A stretch of 64,000 bases of DNA from JBFAPK01 sp040676675 (GTDB lineage Bacteria > Actinomycetota > Actinomycetes > Mycobacteriales > Micromonosporaceae). The position numbers and the translations under genes are program-made. The stretch spans positions 1-64,000 of the forward strand of contig NZ_JBFAPK010000020.1 of NCBI RefSeq assembly GCF_040676675.1, written 5' to 3'. Below the pieces are notes generated by a model. That model made no database searches. It worked only from the letters and a program-made list of their open reading frames with translations, and had not been told where the DNA came from. Every line of letters begins with the position of its first letter. The stretch's first letter is position 1. Of this stretch, positions 1-8,714 are shown one piece after another.

Positions 1-93
1 TGGTGCGGATCGAGTCCACCGCGAAGACATCAAGCCTGACGGGCTTCGCGGGGTACGGCGGGCCGGCCCCAAACCGCAACCACCGACCAAAGA

Positions 94-1683
94 TCAGAGC
101 GGGATGTTGCCGTGCTTCTTGGGCGGCAACGTCTCCCGCTTGGTCCGCAGCATCCGCAGCGCCCGCACGATCTGCGTCCGCGTCTCGGCCGGCGGGATGA
201 CCGCGTCGACGTAGCCGCGTTCGGCCGCGATGTAGGGGTTGGCCAGCGTCTCCTCGTACTCGGCGACCTTCTCGGCCCGGACCGTGGCCGGGTCCTCCGC
301 CGCGGCCAGCTCCGACCGGTACAGGATGTTGACCGCGCCCTGCGCGCCCATCACCGCGATCTGCGCGGTCGGCCAGGCGAGGTTGAAGTCGGCGCCCAGG
401 TGCTTGGAGCCCATCACGTCGTACGCCCCGCCGTACGCCTTGCGGGTGATGACGGTGACCTTGGGGACGGTCGCCTCGGCGTACGCGTAGATCAGCTTGG
501 CGCCGCGGCGGATGATGCCGTCCCACTCCTGGCCGGTGCCGGGCAGGAAGCCGGGCACGTCCACGAAGGTCAGCACCGGCAGGTTGAACGCGTCGCAGGT
601 GCGCACGAAGCGGGCCGCCTTCTCCGAGGCGGCGATGTCCAGGGTGCCGGCGAAGTGCATGGGCTGGTTGGCCACCACCCCGACCGGCCGGCCCTCGACC
701 CGGCCGAAGCCGACCACGATGTTCTCCGCGTAGAGGGGCTGGACCTCAAGGAACTCGCCGTCGTCGAGGACGTGCTCGATCACCCGGTGCATGTCGTACG
801 GCTGGTTGGCCGAGTCGGGGATGAGGCTGTCCAGTTCCCGGTCGAGGTCGGTCACGTCGAGTTCGGCCTCGACGGGGTACGCGGGCGGCTCGTCGAGGTT
901 GTTGGCCGGCAGGTACGCCAGCAGCGCCTTGACGTAGTCGATCGCGTCCTCCTCGTCCGTGGCGAGGTAGTGCGCGTTGCCGCTCTTGGTGTTGTGCGTG
1001 CGGGCCCCGCCCAGTTCCTCCATGGCGACGTCCTCGCCGGTCACCGTCTTGATCACGTCGGGGCCGGTGATGAACATGTGCGAGGTCTGGTCGACCATCA
1101 CGGTGAAGTCGGTGACGGCCGGCGAGTAGACGGCGCCGCCCGCGCACGGCCCCATGACCAGCGAGATCTGCGGGATGACGCCCGAGGCGCGGACGTTGCG
1201 GAAGAAGATCTCGCCGTAGAGGCCGAGGCTGACCACGCCCTCCTGGATCCGCGCGCCGCCCGAGTCGTTGATCCCCACGATGGGGCAGCCGATCTTCATG
1301 GCGAGGTCCATCAGCTTCACGATCTTCTCGCCGAAGACCTCGCCGAGCGAGCCGCCGAAGACGGTGAAGTCCTGCGCGAAGACGCAGACCTGCCGCCCGT
1401 CGACCGTGCCGTAGCCGGTGACGACCCCGTCGCCGTACGGGCGGGTGCGGTCCAGGCCGAAGTTGGTCGAGCGGTGCCGGGCCAGCCCGTCCAGCTCGAC
1501 GAAGGAGCCCTCGTCGAGCAGCATGGCGATCCGCTCCCGGGCCGTCCGCTTGCCGCGCGCGTGCTGCTTCTCCACCGCCCGGGCCGAGCCGGCGTGCACC
1601 GCCTCGTCGACGCGCCGCTCCAGGTCGGCGAGCTTTCCGGAGGTGGTGTGGATGTTGGTCTCGGTGTCGCTGGTCGCGCTCAC
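94..1683 (-). CDS. accD5: acyl-CoA carboxylase carboxyltransferase (beta) subunit, AccD5/PccB type
   Basis: Carboxyltransferase subunit of a cytoplasmic biotin-dependent acyl-CoA carboxylase. It moves CO2 from carboxybiotin to propionyl-CoA (or acetyl-CoA), making methylmalonyl-CoA or malonyl-CoA for lipid and polyketide synthesis. The 529 aa match the family length. Two crotonase-like halves are visible: the N-terminal half has INDSGGARIQEG and MGPCAGGAVYSPA, the C-terminal half has FVDVPGFLPGTGQEWDG and RKAYGGAYDVM (oxyanion-hole glycines). The GTG start at 1683 follows AAAGGCGG. The same frame stays open far upstream, but that part is antisense to birA and is not protein-like. Divergent from birA by 123 bp, as at the M. 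tuberculosis accD5-birA locus; an accE gene would be expected beyond the left edge. Propionyl versus acetyl preference cannot be read here. Confidence 0.95.
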   Translation of the reverse strand: MSATSDTETNIHTTSGKLADLERRVDEAVHAGSARAVEKQHARGKRTARERIAMLLDEGSFVELDGLARHRSTNFGLDRTRPYGDGVVTGYGTVDGRQVCVFAQDFTVFGGSLGEVFGEKIVKLMDLAMKIGCPIVGINDSGGARIQEGVVSLGLYGEIFFRNVRASGVIPQISLVMGPCAGGAVYSPAVTDFTVMVDQTSHMFITGPDVIKTVTGEDVAMEELGGARTHNTKSGNAHYLATDEEDAIDYVKALLAYLPANNLDEPPAYPVEAELDVTDLDRELDSLIPDSANQPYDMHRVIEHVLDDGEFLEVQPLYAENIVVGFGRVEGRPVGVVANQPMHFAGTLDIAASEKAARFVRTCDAFNLPVLTFVDVPGFLPGTGQEWDGIIRRGAKLIYAYAEATVPKVTVITRKAYGGAYDVMGSKHLGADFNLAWPTAQIAVMGAQGAVNILYRSELAAAEDPATVRAEKVAEYEETLANPYIAAERGYVDAVIPPAETRTQIVRALRMLRTKRETLPPKKHGNIPL

Positions 1684-1794
1684 GCTGCCGCCTTTCGTCG
1701 GTCCCGGCCGGTACGGCGTCGCCGGGCCCACCGGCTCGCGACTGCGATCGTAACGAGGGCCGTGAGCTGCGGGCGCACGGGCGGGGCGGGGTCG

Positions 1795-1800
1795 TACGCT
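1795..1800 (+). promoter_or_regulatory. -10 box TACGCT of leaderless birA
   Basis: TACGCT lies 6 nt before the birA ATG and there is no Shine-Dalgarno sequence. Transcription would start at or next to the start codon. Confidence 0.55.
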
Positions 1801-1806
1801 GACCGG

Positions 1807-2706
1807 ATGTCGCGTTCGCCGTACACGGACCTGGACCGCCCGCCGCTCGACGCCCGGCGGCTGCAACGGGCGCTCGTCCAGCCGGGGGGCCTCTGGAATC
1901 GGCTCGACCTGCGGGTGGAGACCGGCTCCACCAACGAGGACGTGGCGACCGCGGCCCGGGCGGGTGAGCCCGAGGGGCTGGTCGTCGTCGCCGAACGGCA
2001 GGTCGCCGGCCGGGGCCGGCGGGGGCGGTCGTGGGAGTCGCCGCCACGGGCCGGCCTCGCGACCAGCGTCCTGCTCCGTCCCGGGCTGGCCGATTCCGGC
2101 CGGGGCTGGCCCGCCGCGCCCACCGCCGCGTACGGCTGGCTGCCCCTGCTGGCCGGGGTCGCGCTGGCCGAGACGGTGGTCCGGCTCGCCGAGGTGGACG
2201 CCCGGCTGAAATGGCCGAACGACCTGCTCGTGCCCGCACCGCCCGGCAGCGGCGCCGAGGCGGGCAAGTGCGCCGGCATCCTGGCCGAGGCCGTACCGGC
2301 CGCCGATCCCGGCCAGCCGCCGGCGATCGTGCTCGGCATCGGGTTGAACGTGACGCTGCGCACCCACGAGCTGCCGGTCAACCCGACCGGCCTGCCGGCG
2401 ACCTCCCTGGCCCTGGCCGGTGCGGTGGCCACCGACCGCGATCCGCTGCTCCGCTCGCTGCTGCGCGGCATCGCCGACTGGTACGGGCGCTGGCGCGCGG
2501 CGGCGGGCGACGTCGAGGCCGCCGGCCTGCGCGAGGCGTACCTCCGGTTCAGCGCCACCGTCGACCGGCAGGTGCGGGTGCTGCTGCCGGCGGGCGACGA
2601 GTTGCACGGTACGGCGACCACCGTGGACCCCGACGGTCGCCTGGTGGTCCGCGCTACCGACGGTGAGCATCGGGTGGCTGCGGGCGACGTGTTGCACGTG
2701 CGCTGA
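1807..2706 (+). CDS. birA: biotin--[acetyl-CoA-carboxylase] ligase
   Basis: Attaches biotin, through biotinyl-5'-AMP, to the biotin carrier domain of acyl-CoA carboxylases such as the complex served by the divergent accD5. 299 aa. The adenylate-binding loop GRGRRGRSWES is near residues 66-76 and the catalytic LKWPNDLL follows near 135. A small C-terminal SH3-like domain ends in DGEHRVAAGDVLHVR. There is no N-terminal winged helix, so this is a monofunctional class I BirA and not a repressor. The ATG at 1807 has no Shine-Dalgarno sequence but has TACGCT 6 nt upstream, so the transcript is probably leaderless. Confidence 0.94.
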   Translation: MSRSPYTDLDRPPLDARRLQRALVQPGGLWNRLDLRVETGSTNEDVATAARAGEPEGLVVVAERQVAGRGRRGRSWESPPRAGLATSVLLRPGLADSGRGWPAAPTAAYGWLPLLAGVALAETVVRLAEVDARLKWPNDLLVPAPPGSGAEAGKCAGILAEAVPAADPGQPPAIVLGIGLNVTLRTHELPVNPTGLPATSLALAGAVATDRDPLLRSLLRGIADWYGRWRAAAGDVEAAGLREAYLRFSATVDRQVRVLLPAGDELHGTATTVDPDGRLVVRATDGEHRVAAGDVLHVR

Positions 2707-2821
2707 GCCCGTTCGATAACAGATCGAGACGGCACGAAAAACACACGCCGCACGGTATGCCCGATGCTGGCGCCGAGCCGCTACGGTCGGCGCGGACATT
2801 CGTGTGACCAAGGAGGTTGGC

Positions 2822-3397
2822 GTGGCTTTCCCCGAGGACGTGCTCACCGCAGACGAGCACGTCGTACTGCACCTGCACCCGCACTGGAAGGCGCTGGTGC
2901 GGCCCATCGCGGTGCTGGTCGTCGCGATCGCCGCGATCGTGGCCGGGTTCGTGCTGCTGCCCGAGAACGCCGCCGCGACCGTCGCGCTGTACGCGATCGC
3001 CGCCGTCGCCCTGGTGGGGGTGGTGTGGCTGGGCCTCTGGCCGTTCCTGGTCTGGCGCACCACGCACTACCTGTTCACCAACGAGCGGGTGGTACTGCAG
3101 CAGGGCGTCTTCTCGCGCGACCGGCGGGACATCCCGCTGGGCCGGGTCAACGACCACACCATGAACCAGCGCTTCTTCGAGCGGATGCTCGGCTGCGGCA
3201 CGCTGGTCATCGAGTCGGCGGGTGAGCGCGGCCAGTCGAGGCTGACCGACATCCCGAACGTGGAGAAGGTGCAGACCACCCTCTACGAGCTGGTCGAGGC
3301 CATCCACGACAAGCACTCGCTCGGCGACGACGAGATGCGCGAGATCATGGCGGACGTGCAGGAGGGCAAGCCGGTTCGCGAGCAGGCGCAGCAGTGA
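2822..3397 (+). CDS. PH-domain membrane protein (Rv3278c-like)
   Basis: 191-aa membrane protein of unknown molecular role. Two hydrophobic segments (about residues 25-45 and 52-75) are followed by a bacterial PH-like domain beginning at YLFTNERVVLQQGVFSRD and containing DIPLGRVNDH. The C-terminus is charged and Gln-rich. The GTG at 2822 is chosen because AAGGAGG sits 6 nt upstream; an in-frame GTG at 2804 lies before that ribosome site. A candidate -10 box TACGGT is at 2782-2787. Position beside birA and GtrA genes matches the mycobacterial accD5 locus, where the equivalent is also an unassigned membrane PH protein. Confidence 0.85.
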   Translation: MAFPEDVLTADEHVVLHLHPHWKALVRPIAVLVVAIAAIVAGFVLLPENAAATVALYAIAAVALVGVVWLGLWPFLVWRTTHYLFTNERVVLQQGVFSRDRRDIPLGRVNDHTMNQRFFERMLGCGTLVIESAGERGQSRLTDIPNVEKVQTTLYELVEAIHDKHSLGDDEMREIMADVQEGKPVREQAQQ

Positions 3398-3550
3398 GGG
3401 CCGCCGCGTCGCCGGTGACCCCGGCCCGGCGCGGCGGCAACGGTCGTCGTCAGCGATGACGAGCGGTACGAAGTAACCGGGCGCGGGGGAAATTGGGGGG
3501 CGGTGCCGCCGACGGGTTCGGCCGGCACCGCGGACCTGACCGGCGTGGCG

Positions 3551-4036
3551 TCAGGCGTCGCGCATCGCGAACCAGCCACGGAAGCGGGTCCGCAGCACCT
3601 CGCGCTCCGGCTGCCCCTGGGCGTCCAGCCGGGTCATCGTGCCGGCGAGGGTCACCGTGCCGAAGCCGGGCCGGGCGGTGGAGAACTTGCTCCCCATCAC
3701 GTCGAGCCGGACGGCGAGGCGGTCGCCGGCGTGCACCGGCGCGAGCCAGCGCAGCTCCTCCAAGCCGGGGGAGGCGTCCGCGGCGGCGCGGGAGAGCACG
3801 TGATCGACGTACGCGCGCATGAAGAGACTCACGGTGTAGAAACCGCTGGCGATCAGCCCCCCGTGGTGGCTCTGCCGCGCCAGCGCGGCGTCGACGTGGT
3901 ACCACTGCGGGTCGAAGCGCTGGGCGAAGGCCAGCATCTCCGCGCCGTCGATGGTGATGACGCCGAGGTCGAAGCTCTGCCCCGGGGTGAGATCCTCGAA
4001 GAACAGCTCAGCGGGGGCGCCCGTTCCGGACCGCAC
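3551..4036 (-). CDS. MaoC-family (R)-hydratase/dehydratase
   Basis: 161-aa single hot-dog protein of the MaoC family, which hydrates or dehydrates enoyl-CoA or 3-hydroxyacyl thioesters. The segment AFAQRFDPQWYHVD followed by HHGGLIASG holds the usual Asp and His of the hydratase motif, and GDRLAVRLDV is typical of the second strand region. The GTG start lies 11 nt after the upstream gtrA stop, with no clear ribosome site, so it is probably expressed with gtrA. Substrate is unknown. Proximity to acyl-CoA carboxylase suggests acyl-CoA chemistry, but that is only context. Confidence 0.85.
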   Translation of the reverse strand: MRSGTGAPAELFFEDLTPGQSFDLGVITIDGAEMLAFAQRFDPQWYHVDAALARQSHHGGLIASGFYTVSLFMRAYVDHVLSRAAADASPGLEELRWLAPVHAGDRLAVRLDVMGSKFSTARPGFGTVTLAGTMTRLDAQGQPEREVLRTRFRGWFAMRDA

Positions 4037-4047
4037 GGCGGCGCGGG

Positions 4048-4704
4048 TCAGAGGAACGTCGGACGCGGCGCGCTGGGGCGCAACTCGGCCCGCAGGTTGG
4101 CGTCGATCGAGTTGACAAACCCGCTGCCCAGCGCGGCGCTCCGGTCGTTACCGTGGGCCACGTCCGGTGCCGGCTCGGAGTGTTCCAGCTCGGTGACCGC
4201 CTCGGCCAGCTCCGCCACCGGGTCGAGCTCGGCGGAGAGGTGGTGCCGGTCGCCCGGGCCGGGCACGTCGGTGGCGGGCTGGAAGACGAAGCTGCGGTAC
4301 GCCCAGAAGCGGAAGATCGTGCCGAAGACGACACCGAAGGTCCGCACCACGTTCAGGGCGATCAGCCCTTCGATGCCGAAACCGTACTTGACCAGCCCCA
4401 ACAGGCCCAGCTCGATGATCAGGCCGACGCCGTTGAAGAGGAAGAACAGGGTGTACTCGCGGCGCATCGTCGACTTTGGCCGGTCCCGGTACGTCCAGTG
4501 CCGGTTCATCAGGTACGAGGAGGTCGCGGCGACGATGGTCGCGATGACCGTGGCCTTGAGCTGCCCGTCCGCGAAGACCGTGAGCGCCAGGGCGTTGAAG
4601 ACCGCGTAGTTGACCACGGTGTTCGCCCCGCCGACTATCCCGAACTTCAGCGCCTCGCGCACGAACTTCTGCCAACGTTCGGGCAGCATTCCGACAAGAC
4701 GCAT
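4048..4704 (-). CDS. GtrA-family membrane protein 1
   Basis: 218-aa GtrA/DPMS-type membrane protein with four predicted helices (about residues 18-38, 48-68, 85-107, 118-138). The family is thought to move or assist lipid-linked sugars for cell-envelope glycan synthesis. Typical motifs are KFGIVGGANTVVNYAVF, SYLMNRHWTYRDR and FGTIFRFWAYRSFVF. A hydrophilic tail of about 75 aa follows the last helix. TAAGGT lies 6 nt before the ATG and there is no Shine-Dalgarno sequence. A second GtrA gene lies 70 bp upstream in the same orientation, so this is a paralogous pair. Confidence 0.9.
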   Translation of the reverse strand: MRLVGMLPERWQKFVREALKFGIVGGANTVVNYAVFNALALTVFADGQLKATVIATIVAATSSYLMNRHWTYRDRPKSTMRREYTLFFLFNGVGLIIELGLLGLVKYGFGIEGLIALNVVRTFGVVFGTIFRFWAYRSFVFQPATDVPGPGDRHHLSAELDPVAELAEAVTELEHSEPAPDVAHGNDRSAALGSGFVNSIDANLRAELRPSAPRPTFL

Positions 4705-4710
4705 GCGGAC

Positions 4711-4716
4711 ACCTTA
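4711..4716 (-). promoter_or_regulatory. -10 box TAAGGT of leaderless gtrA 1
   Basis: On the minus strand TAAGGT ends 6 nt before the ATG at 4704, with no ribosome-binding site between. Confidence 0.5.
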
Positions 4717-4774
4717 GGGCAGTGAGGCGGTCGGGACCGGCCGACCGGCGCGAGGTGGGCTAGAGATCACGCCC

Positions 4775-5314
4775 TCAGTCACTCTTCGTGATTGCCTCGG
4801 GGGCATCCTGTGCCGCCGGGCCGACGAAGACGAACCGCCGGTACGACCAGAAACGGAACAGGGTGCCCAGGACGGCCCCCACCAGGTTGGCGGAGATGTT
4901 GTCCGCGAGGAGTGACTTGAAGACGGTCGGCCAGATGCTACCGAGGCCGTAGTGGCTGATGGCCAGGCAGCCAAGGCCGATACCGAGGCCCACGGCGTTG
5001 AAGAAGAAGTACAGCGAGTACTCCCGGACCATGCCCGACCGTTCGCGGTGCCGCCACGTCCAGAACCGGTTCCCGACGAAGGCGACCGTCGCGGCGACCA
5101 CGGTGGAGAAGGTCTTCGCGAGGAGCCGCTCCATGCCGAGGCCCGTGATGGCGTAGTTGAAGAGCCCGAGGTCCACGACGAACGCCACCACGCCGACGAC
5201 ACCGAACTTGCCCACCTCGCGGATCAGGTGGCCGAACCGGTCGAGCAGGACGCGGAGGAAGCCCCGCTGGGTGCCCGAAGGGGTGGGCTGGTCGCCGGTG
5301 ACGGTGGCTGGCAC
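4775..5314 (-). CDS. GtrA-family membrane protein 2
   Basis: 179-aa paralog of the downstream GtrA protein. It shares KFGVVGVVAFVVDLGLFNY, FVGNRFWTWRHRER and LGTLFRFWSYRRFVF, with four predicted membrane helices, but lacks the long hydrophilic tail. The GTG start at 5314 has no Shine-Dalgarno sequence; TAGGCT sits 7 nt upstream, so this copy also seems to have its own leaderless transcript. The role is inferred from family: membrane step in polysaccharide or glycolipid export. Confidence 0.9.
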   Translation of the reverse strand: MPATVTGDQPTPSGTQRGFLRVLLDRFGHLIREVGKFGVVGVVAFVVDLGLFNYAITGLGMERLLAKTFSTVVAATVAFVGNRFWTWRHRERSGMVREYSLYFFFNAVGLGIGLGCLAISHYGLGSIWPTVFKSLLADNISANLVGAVLGTLFRFWSYRRFVFVGPAAQDAPEAITKSD

Positions 5315-5321
5315 GAAAGCG

Positions 5322-5327
5322 AGCCTA
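5322..5327 (-). promoter_or_regulatory. -10 box TAGGCT of leaderless gtrA 2
   Basis: TAGGCT on the minus strand, 7 nt before the GTG at 5314. Confidence 0.5.
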
Positions 5328-5506
5328 CCGGTTGCCGCCGTCGCTCATCGGCCGCACCGGCGAGTCTTGCCCCGGCGATTCGGATTGCAGGTCAACGGGT
5401 TCCGGTACCCCGCCGACGTGGTGGGATCGGTGACATCGCTGTTGCTCCGCGTCAATCTCCGGGAGGGCAGTGCCGGCCGGCGTCTCCCGGGCCCACGGCG
5501 TCTTTC

Positions 5507-5581
5507 GAGTCCGACGGGTCCGAGGAGTCCGACGGGTCCGAGGGAGTCCGACGGGGACGGCGGGGACGACGAGTCCGACGG
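5507..5581. repeat. short imperfect tandem repeat, core GAGTCCGACGG
   Basis: Four copies of GAGTCCGACGG start at 5507, 5525, 5544 and 5571. They lie in the 577-bp gene-free stretch between gtrA 2 and pckG. No protein-like frame explains them. The rest of the stretch is ordinary GC-rich sequence until the AT-richer pckG leader begins near 5700. Confidence 0.7.
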
Positions 5582-5713
5582 GACGGGGACGGCGGGGGAG
5601 GGCGGGAACCCGTGGCGGGTCGGCGGGTGTCCGGCGGGTCCCGGGGACGAGGCCGGTCGGCTGGCCGGTACCGAAGGATTTGCGCGAAAGTGAGCGTGGG
5701 AGCGAGGAAAAGA

Positions 5714-5757
5714 TCGTGTTAATCCACCACGACCGTACCTTGTGCAGTTCTTCACAA
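5714..5757 (+). promoter_or_regulatory. two inverted repeats upstream of pckG
   Basis: TCGTG-N9-CACGA spans 5714-5732 and TTGTG-N8-CACAA spans 5740-5757, in a relatively AT-rich patch. A candidate -10 box TACGCT (5790-5795) follows, leaving a leader of about 90 nt before pckG. The layout suits operator sites for a regulator of this gluconeogenic gene; which regulator is unknown. Confidence 0.35.
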
Positions 5758-5891
5758 CGGGTCCCGCTGCCCATGAGCGCCGCTCGGTTTACGCTGGTCG
5801 AAATCCCAGGTTTCACGACGGCGAACGGACTCCCGCTCGTCGAACTCGTGCACCCACAGAACGGTCAGCGTCGACCACAAGGAGATGTGTC

Positions 5892-7736
5892 ATGGTTGCT
5901 CCGGCCACGGTTCGGGGTATCGATCAGGCCCCGACCTCCCATCCGAAATTGCTTGCCTGGGTTAAGGAAGTCGCCGAGTTGACCCAACCGGACCAGGTCG
6001 TCTGGGTGGACGGGTCAGAGGAGGAGTGGCGGCGGCTCACGGACGAACTCGTCGCGGCGGGCACCCTGGTGCGGTTGAACCCCGAGCGCAAGCCGAACTC
6101 GTTCTGGGCCCGTACCGACCCGGGCGACGTGGCGCGGGTCGAGGAGCGTACCTACATCTGCTCGGTGGACGAGGCGGATGCCGGGCCCACCAACAACTGG
6201 ATGGCGCCGGCCGAGATGAAGCGCATCATGACGGACCTCTACCGCGGGTCCATGCGCGGACGCACCATGTACGTCATCCCGTTCTGCATGGGCCCGCTGG
6301 AGGCGGAACAGCCCATGTTCGGTGTCGAAATCACCGACAGTGCGTACGTGGTGGCGTCCATGCGCATCATGACGCGGATGGGTACCAAGGTGCTGCAGGG
6401 AATGGGTGACGACGCGAACTTCGTGCACGCCCTGCATTCGCTCGGGGCACCGCTGGAGCCCGGGCAGGAGGATTCCTTCTGGCCCTGCAACGAGACCAAG
6501 TACATCTCGCACTTCCCGGAGACGCGGGAGATCTGGTCATTCGGTTCCGGGTACGGCGGTAACTCGCTGTTGGGCAAGAAGTGCTACTCGCTGCGAATTG
6601 CCAGCGTGATGGCCCGGGACGAGGGTTGGCTCGCCGAGCACATGCTCATCATGAAGCTCACCTCTCCCGACGGGAGCGTGCACCACATCGCGGGTGCCTT
6701 CCCCTCCGCCTGCGGCAAGACGAACCTGGCCATGCTGGAGCCGACCCTGCCGGGCTGGAAGGTCGAGACGATCGGCGACGACATCGCCTGGATGCGGTTC
6801 GGCCCCGACGGTCGCCTCTACGCGCTCAACCCGGAGTACGGGCTCTTCGGCGTCGCGCCCGGTACGGACTGGAAGACCAACCCGAACGCGATGCGCACCC
6901 TGGACCGGGGCAACTCGATCTTCACGAACGTGGGCCTCACCGACGACGGGGACGTCTGGTGGGACGGCATGGGCGACCCGCCGGCCCACCTGACGGACTG
7001 GAAGGGCCGGGACTGGACGCCCGACAGCGGGGAACTCTCCTCGCACGCCAACAGCCGGTTCTGCACCCCGCTGACGCAGTGCCCGATCCTTGCCGACGAG
7101 TTCAACAGCCCGCAGGGCGTACCGATCGACGCGATCCTCTTCGGCGGCCGGCGCAAGGACACGATTCCGCTGGTCACCGAGGCGCGCGACTGGGTGCACG
7201 GCGTCTACATGGGAGCGACCCTCTCCTCGGAGACCACCGCGGCCGCCTCCGGCAAGGTCGGCGTGGTACGCCGCGACCCGATGGCGATGCTGCCGTTCAT
7301 CGGCTACCACGGCGGCGACTACTTCCGGCACTGGATCGAGATGGGCAAGGGCGTCGACGGCGACGCCGCCAAGCTGCCCAAGATCTACTACGTGAACTGG
7401 TTCCGCAAGGACAAGGACGGCAAGTTCATCTGGCCCGGCTTCGGTGAGAACATCCGGGTGCTCAAGTGGATCGTCGAGCGGGTCGAGGGCCGCGGCGAGG
7501 CGGTGGAGACGCCGGTCGGGTTCGTACCGGCCACCGAGGCGCTCGACGTGGAGGGGCTCGACGTCACCCCCGAGGACCTGCGGATCGCGACCCGGGTGGA
7601 CGTCGACGAGTGGCGCGGCGAGCTGCCGATGGTCGCCGAGTGGTTCGAGAAGTTCGGCGACAAGCTGCCCGGGGTGCTCTGGGCCGAGCTGGACGCCCTG
7701 CGCGCCCGGCTCGACGCCGAACCACAGCCGCGCTGA
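5892..7736 (+). CDS. pckG: phosphoenolpyruvate carboxykinase (GTP)
   Basis: Converts oxaloacetate and GTP to phosphoenolpyruvate, CO2 and GDP in the cytoplasm; it is the entry to gluconeogenesis and part of the PEP-pyruvate-oxaloacetate node. 614 aa, the usual length for the GTP-dependent family. The P-loop AGAFPSACGKTN is at about residues 267-278 and carries the reactive Cys. The conserved Mn/substrate segment GYGGNSLLGKKC lies before it, and LFGGRRKDTIPLV after. The ATG at 5892 is fixed by AAGGAG 7 nt upstream. Single gene with a long leader and a hairpin just behind it. Confidence 0.97.
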   Translation: MVAPATVRGIDQAPTSHPKLLAWVKEVAELTQPDQVVWVDGSEEEWRRLTDELVAAGTLVRLNPERKPNSFWARTDPGDVARVEERTYICSVDEADAGPTNNWMAPAEMKRIMTDLYRGSMRGRTMYVIPFCMGPLEAEQPMFGVEITDSAYVVASMRIMTRMGTKVLQGMGDDANFVHALHSLGAPLEPGQEDSFWPCNETKYISHFPETREIWSFGSGYGGNSLLGKKCYSLRIASVMARDEGWLAEHMLIMKLTSPDGSVHHIAGAFPSACGKTNLAMLEPTLPGWKVETIGDDIAWMRFGPDGRLYALNPEYGLFGVAPGTDWKTNPNAMRTLDRGNSIFTNVGLTDDGDVWWDGMGDPPAHLTDWKGRDWTPDSGELSSHANSRFCTPLTQCPILADEFNSPQGVPIDAILFGGRRKDTIPLVTEARDWVHGVYMGATLSSETTAAASGKVGVVRRDPMAMLPFIGYHGGDYFRHWIEMGKGVDGDAAKLPKIYYVNWFRKDKDGKFIWPGFGENIRVLKWIVERVEGRGEAVETPVGFVPATEALDVEGLDVTPEDLRIATRVDVDEWRGELPMVAEWFEKFGDKLPGVLWAELDALRARLDAEPQPR

Positions 7737-7749
7737 CCGACGGGACACG

Positions 7750-7770
7750 CCGGGCGGTCGTACCGCCCGG
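7750..7770 (+). terminator. hairpin after pckG
   Basis: CCGGGCGGT (7750-7758) pairs perfectly with ACCGCCCGG (7762-7770) around a 3-nt loop. It begins 14 nt after the pckG stop. No T-tract follows, as is common in high-GC actinobacteria. Confidence 0.55.
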
Positions 7771-7810
7771 TGAGGTGCGGGTACGTCCCGCTCCCGGCAT
7801 CATCGACGGT

Positions 7811-8707
7811 ATGACGACGGCCGCCGCGACCCCGGTCCGGCGGCCCCTCGTCGTCACCGCGCTGACCGTACTGCTGGCCGTCACGGCGATCGCCACGGTC
7901 GCCGTCGAGCTGCTCAACTGGTGGTACGCGCCGGAGCGCGGGTTCGGGCTGGCGGTGCGGACCGGCTGGGCGCTGCTGCGCTCCCTGGGGTTCGCGGTGC
8001 TGATCTGGCACGTGCGGCGGGGACGGGTGGTCGCCCGGCCGTTCGGGCTGATCCTGGCCGTCACCACGGTCTTCGCGGTCGGCCGGCTGCTGGTGCCGCG
8101 CGCGGGCGTACCGCCCCTGCCCGGGGTGCTCGGCTTCGCGGCGTTGACCCTGCTCTGCGTCGCCGTGGTGGGGCTGCTGTACCGGTCGCTCGCGCTGCGC
8201 GAGGTGCTGGTCCGGCACCCGAACCGGCTGGTCGTCGACCGGCGGGGGATCTTCTGGCGGGAGCTGGCGCCCCGGCGCCCGCCGGTGGCCGCCTGGCTGC
8301 TCACGGTACGGATCGCCGCGTTCACCTACAGCCCGCTGATGCTCGTGCCGTGCCTGGTGGCGGTCGGCACGGTCCTCGACGGGCGGCTGGTCGCCGTACC
8401 GCTCGTGGTGGGCTGGGGCCTCACCGCCGTCGTGGTCAGCCAGGTCGTGCTCTTCGGCACGTTCTTCCTGCTCCGGGGCCGGCGGTGGGCGCGGGCCCTG
8501 CTGGCCGCCGGCACGGTCGCCGCGCTCGCCGTGGACCTGCCGCTCTGCTGGCTGCTGCTCGGCCTCGACGGCCTGGTCCGGGACGGCGCGCCCCTGGCGG
8601 TCGCGGCCGGGATCACCCTGTTCGGGCTCCGCCGCGCCGGCCGCGACGAACGTCCCGTTCCGGCCGGCACCGGTGCGACGCCGCGGGCCGCCGAGCCGGT
8701 CCGGTGA
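7811..8707 (+). CDS. hypothetical polytopic membrane protein
   Basis: 298-aa protein not recognised as a named family. About seven hydrophobic segments are visible, the first at residues 12-32 (VVTALTVLLAVTAIATVAVELL), with a middle basic loop (LVRHPNRLVVDRRGIFWREL) and a basic C-terminus. It ends 7 bp before the FAD-dependent reductase gene, so the two are likely one operon. No Shine-Dalgarno sequence is seen; CATCAT lies 7 nt before the ATG as a weak leaderless-type -10. Function unknown. A membrane partner for the following prenyl reductase is a contextual guess only. Confidence 0.75.
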   Translation: MTTAAATPVRRPLVVTALTVLLAVTAIATVAVELLNWWYAPERGFGLAVRTGWALLRSLGFAVLIWHVRRGRVVARPFGLILAVTTVFAVGRLLVPRAGVPPLPGVLGFAALTLLCVAVVGLLYRSLALREVLVRHPNRLVVDRRGIFWRELAPRRPPVAAWLLTVRIAAFTYSPLMLVPCLVAVGTVLDGRLVAVPLVVGWGLTAVVVSQVVLFGTFFLLRGRRWARALLAAGTVAALAVDLPLCWLLLGLDGLVRDGAPLAVAAGITLFGLRRAGRDERPVPAGTGATPRAAEPVR

Positions 8708-8714
8708 GGCGCTG

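Noticed and set aside
94..3063. Very long minus-strand open frame joined to accD5
   Set aside because: Only the part from GTG 1683 resembles carboxyltransferase. The upstream half is antisense to birA and the PH gene and has no family-like motifs; GC-rich DNA keeps antisense frames open.
5742..5891. Upstream in-frame extension of pckG
   Set aside because: AAGGAG directly precedes ATG 5892 and family length fits; the extension covers the promoter region.
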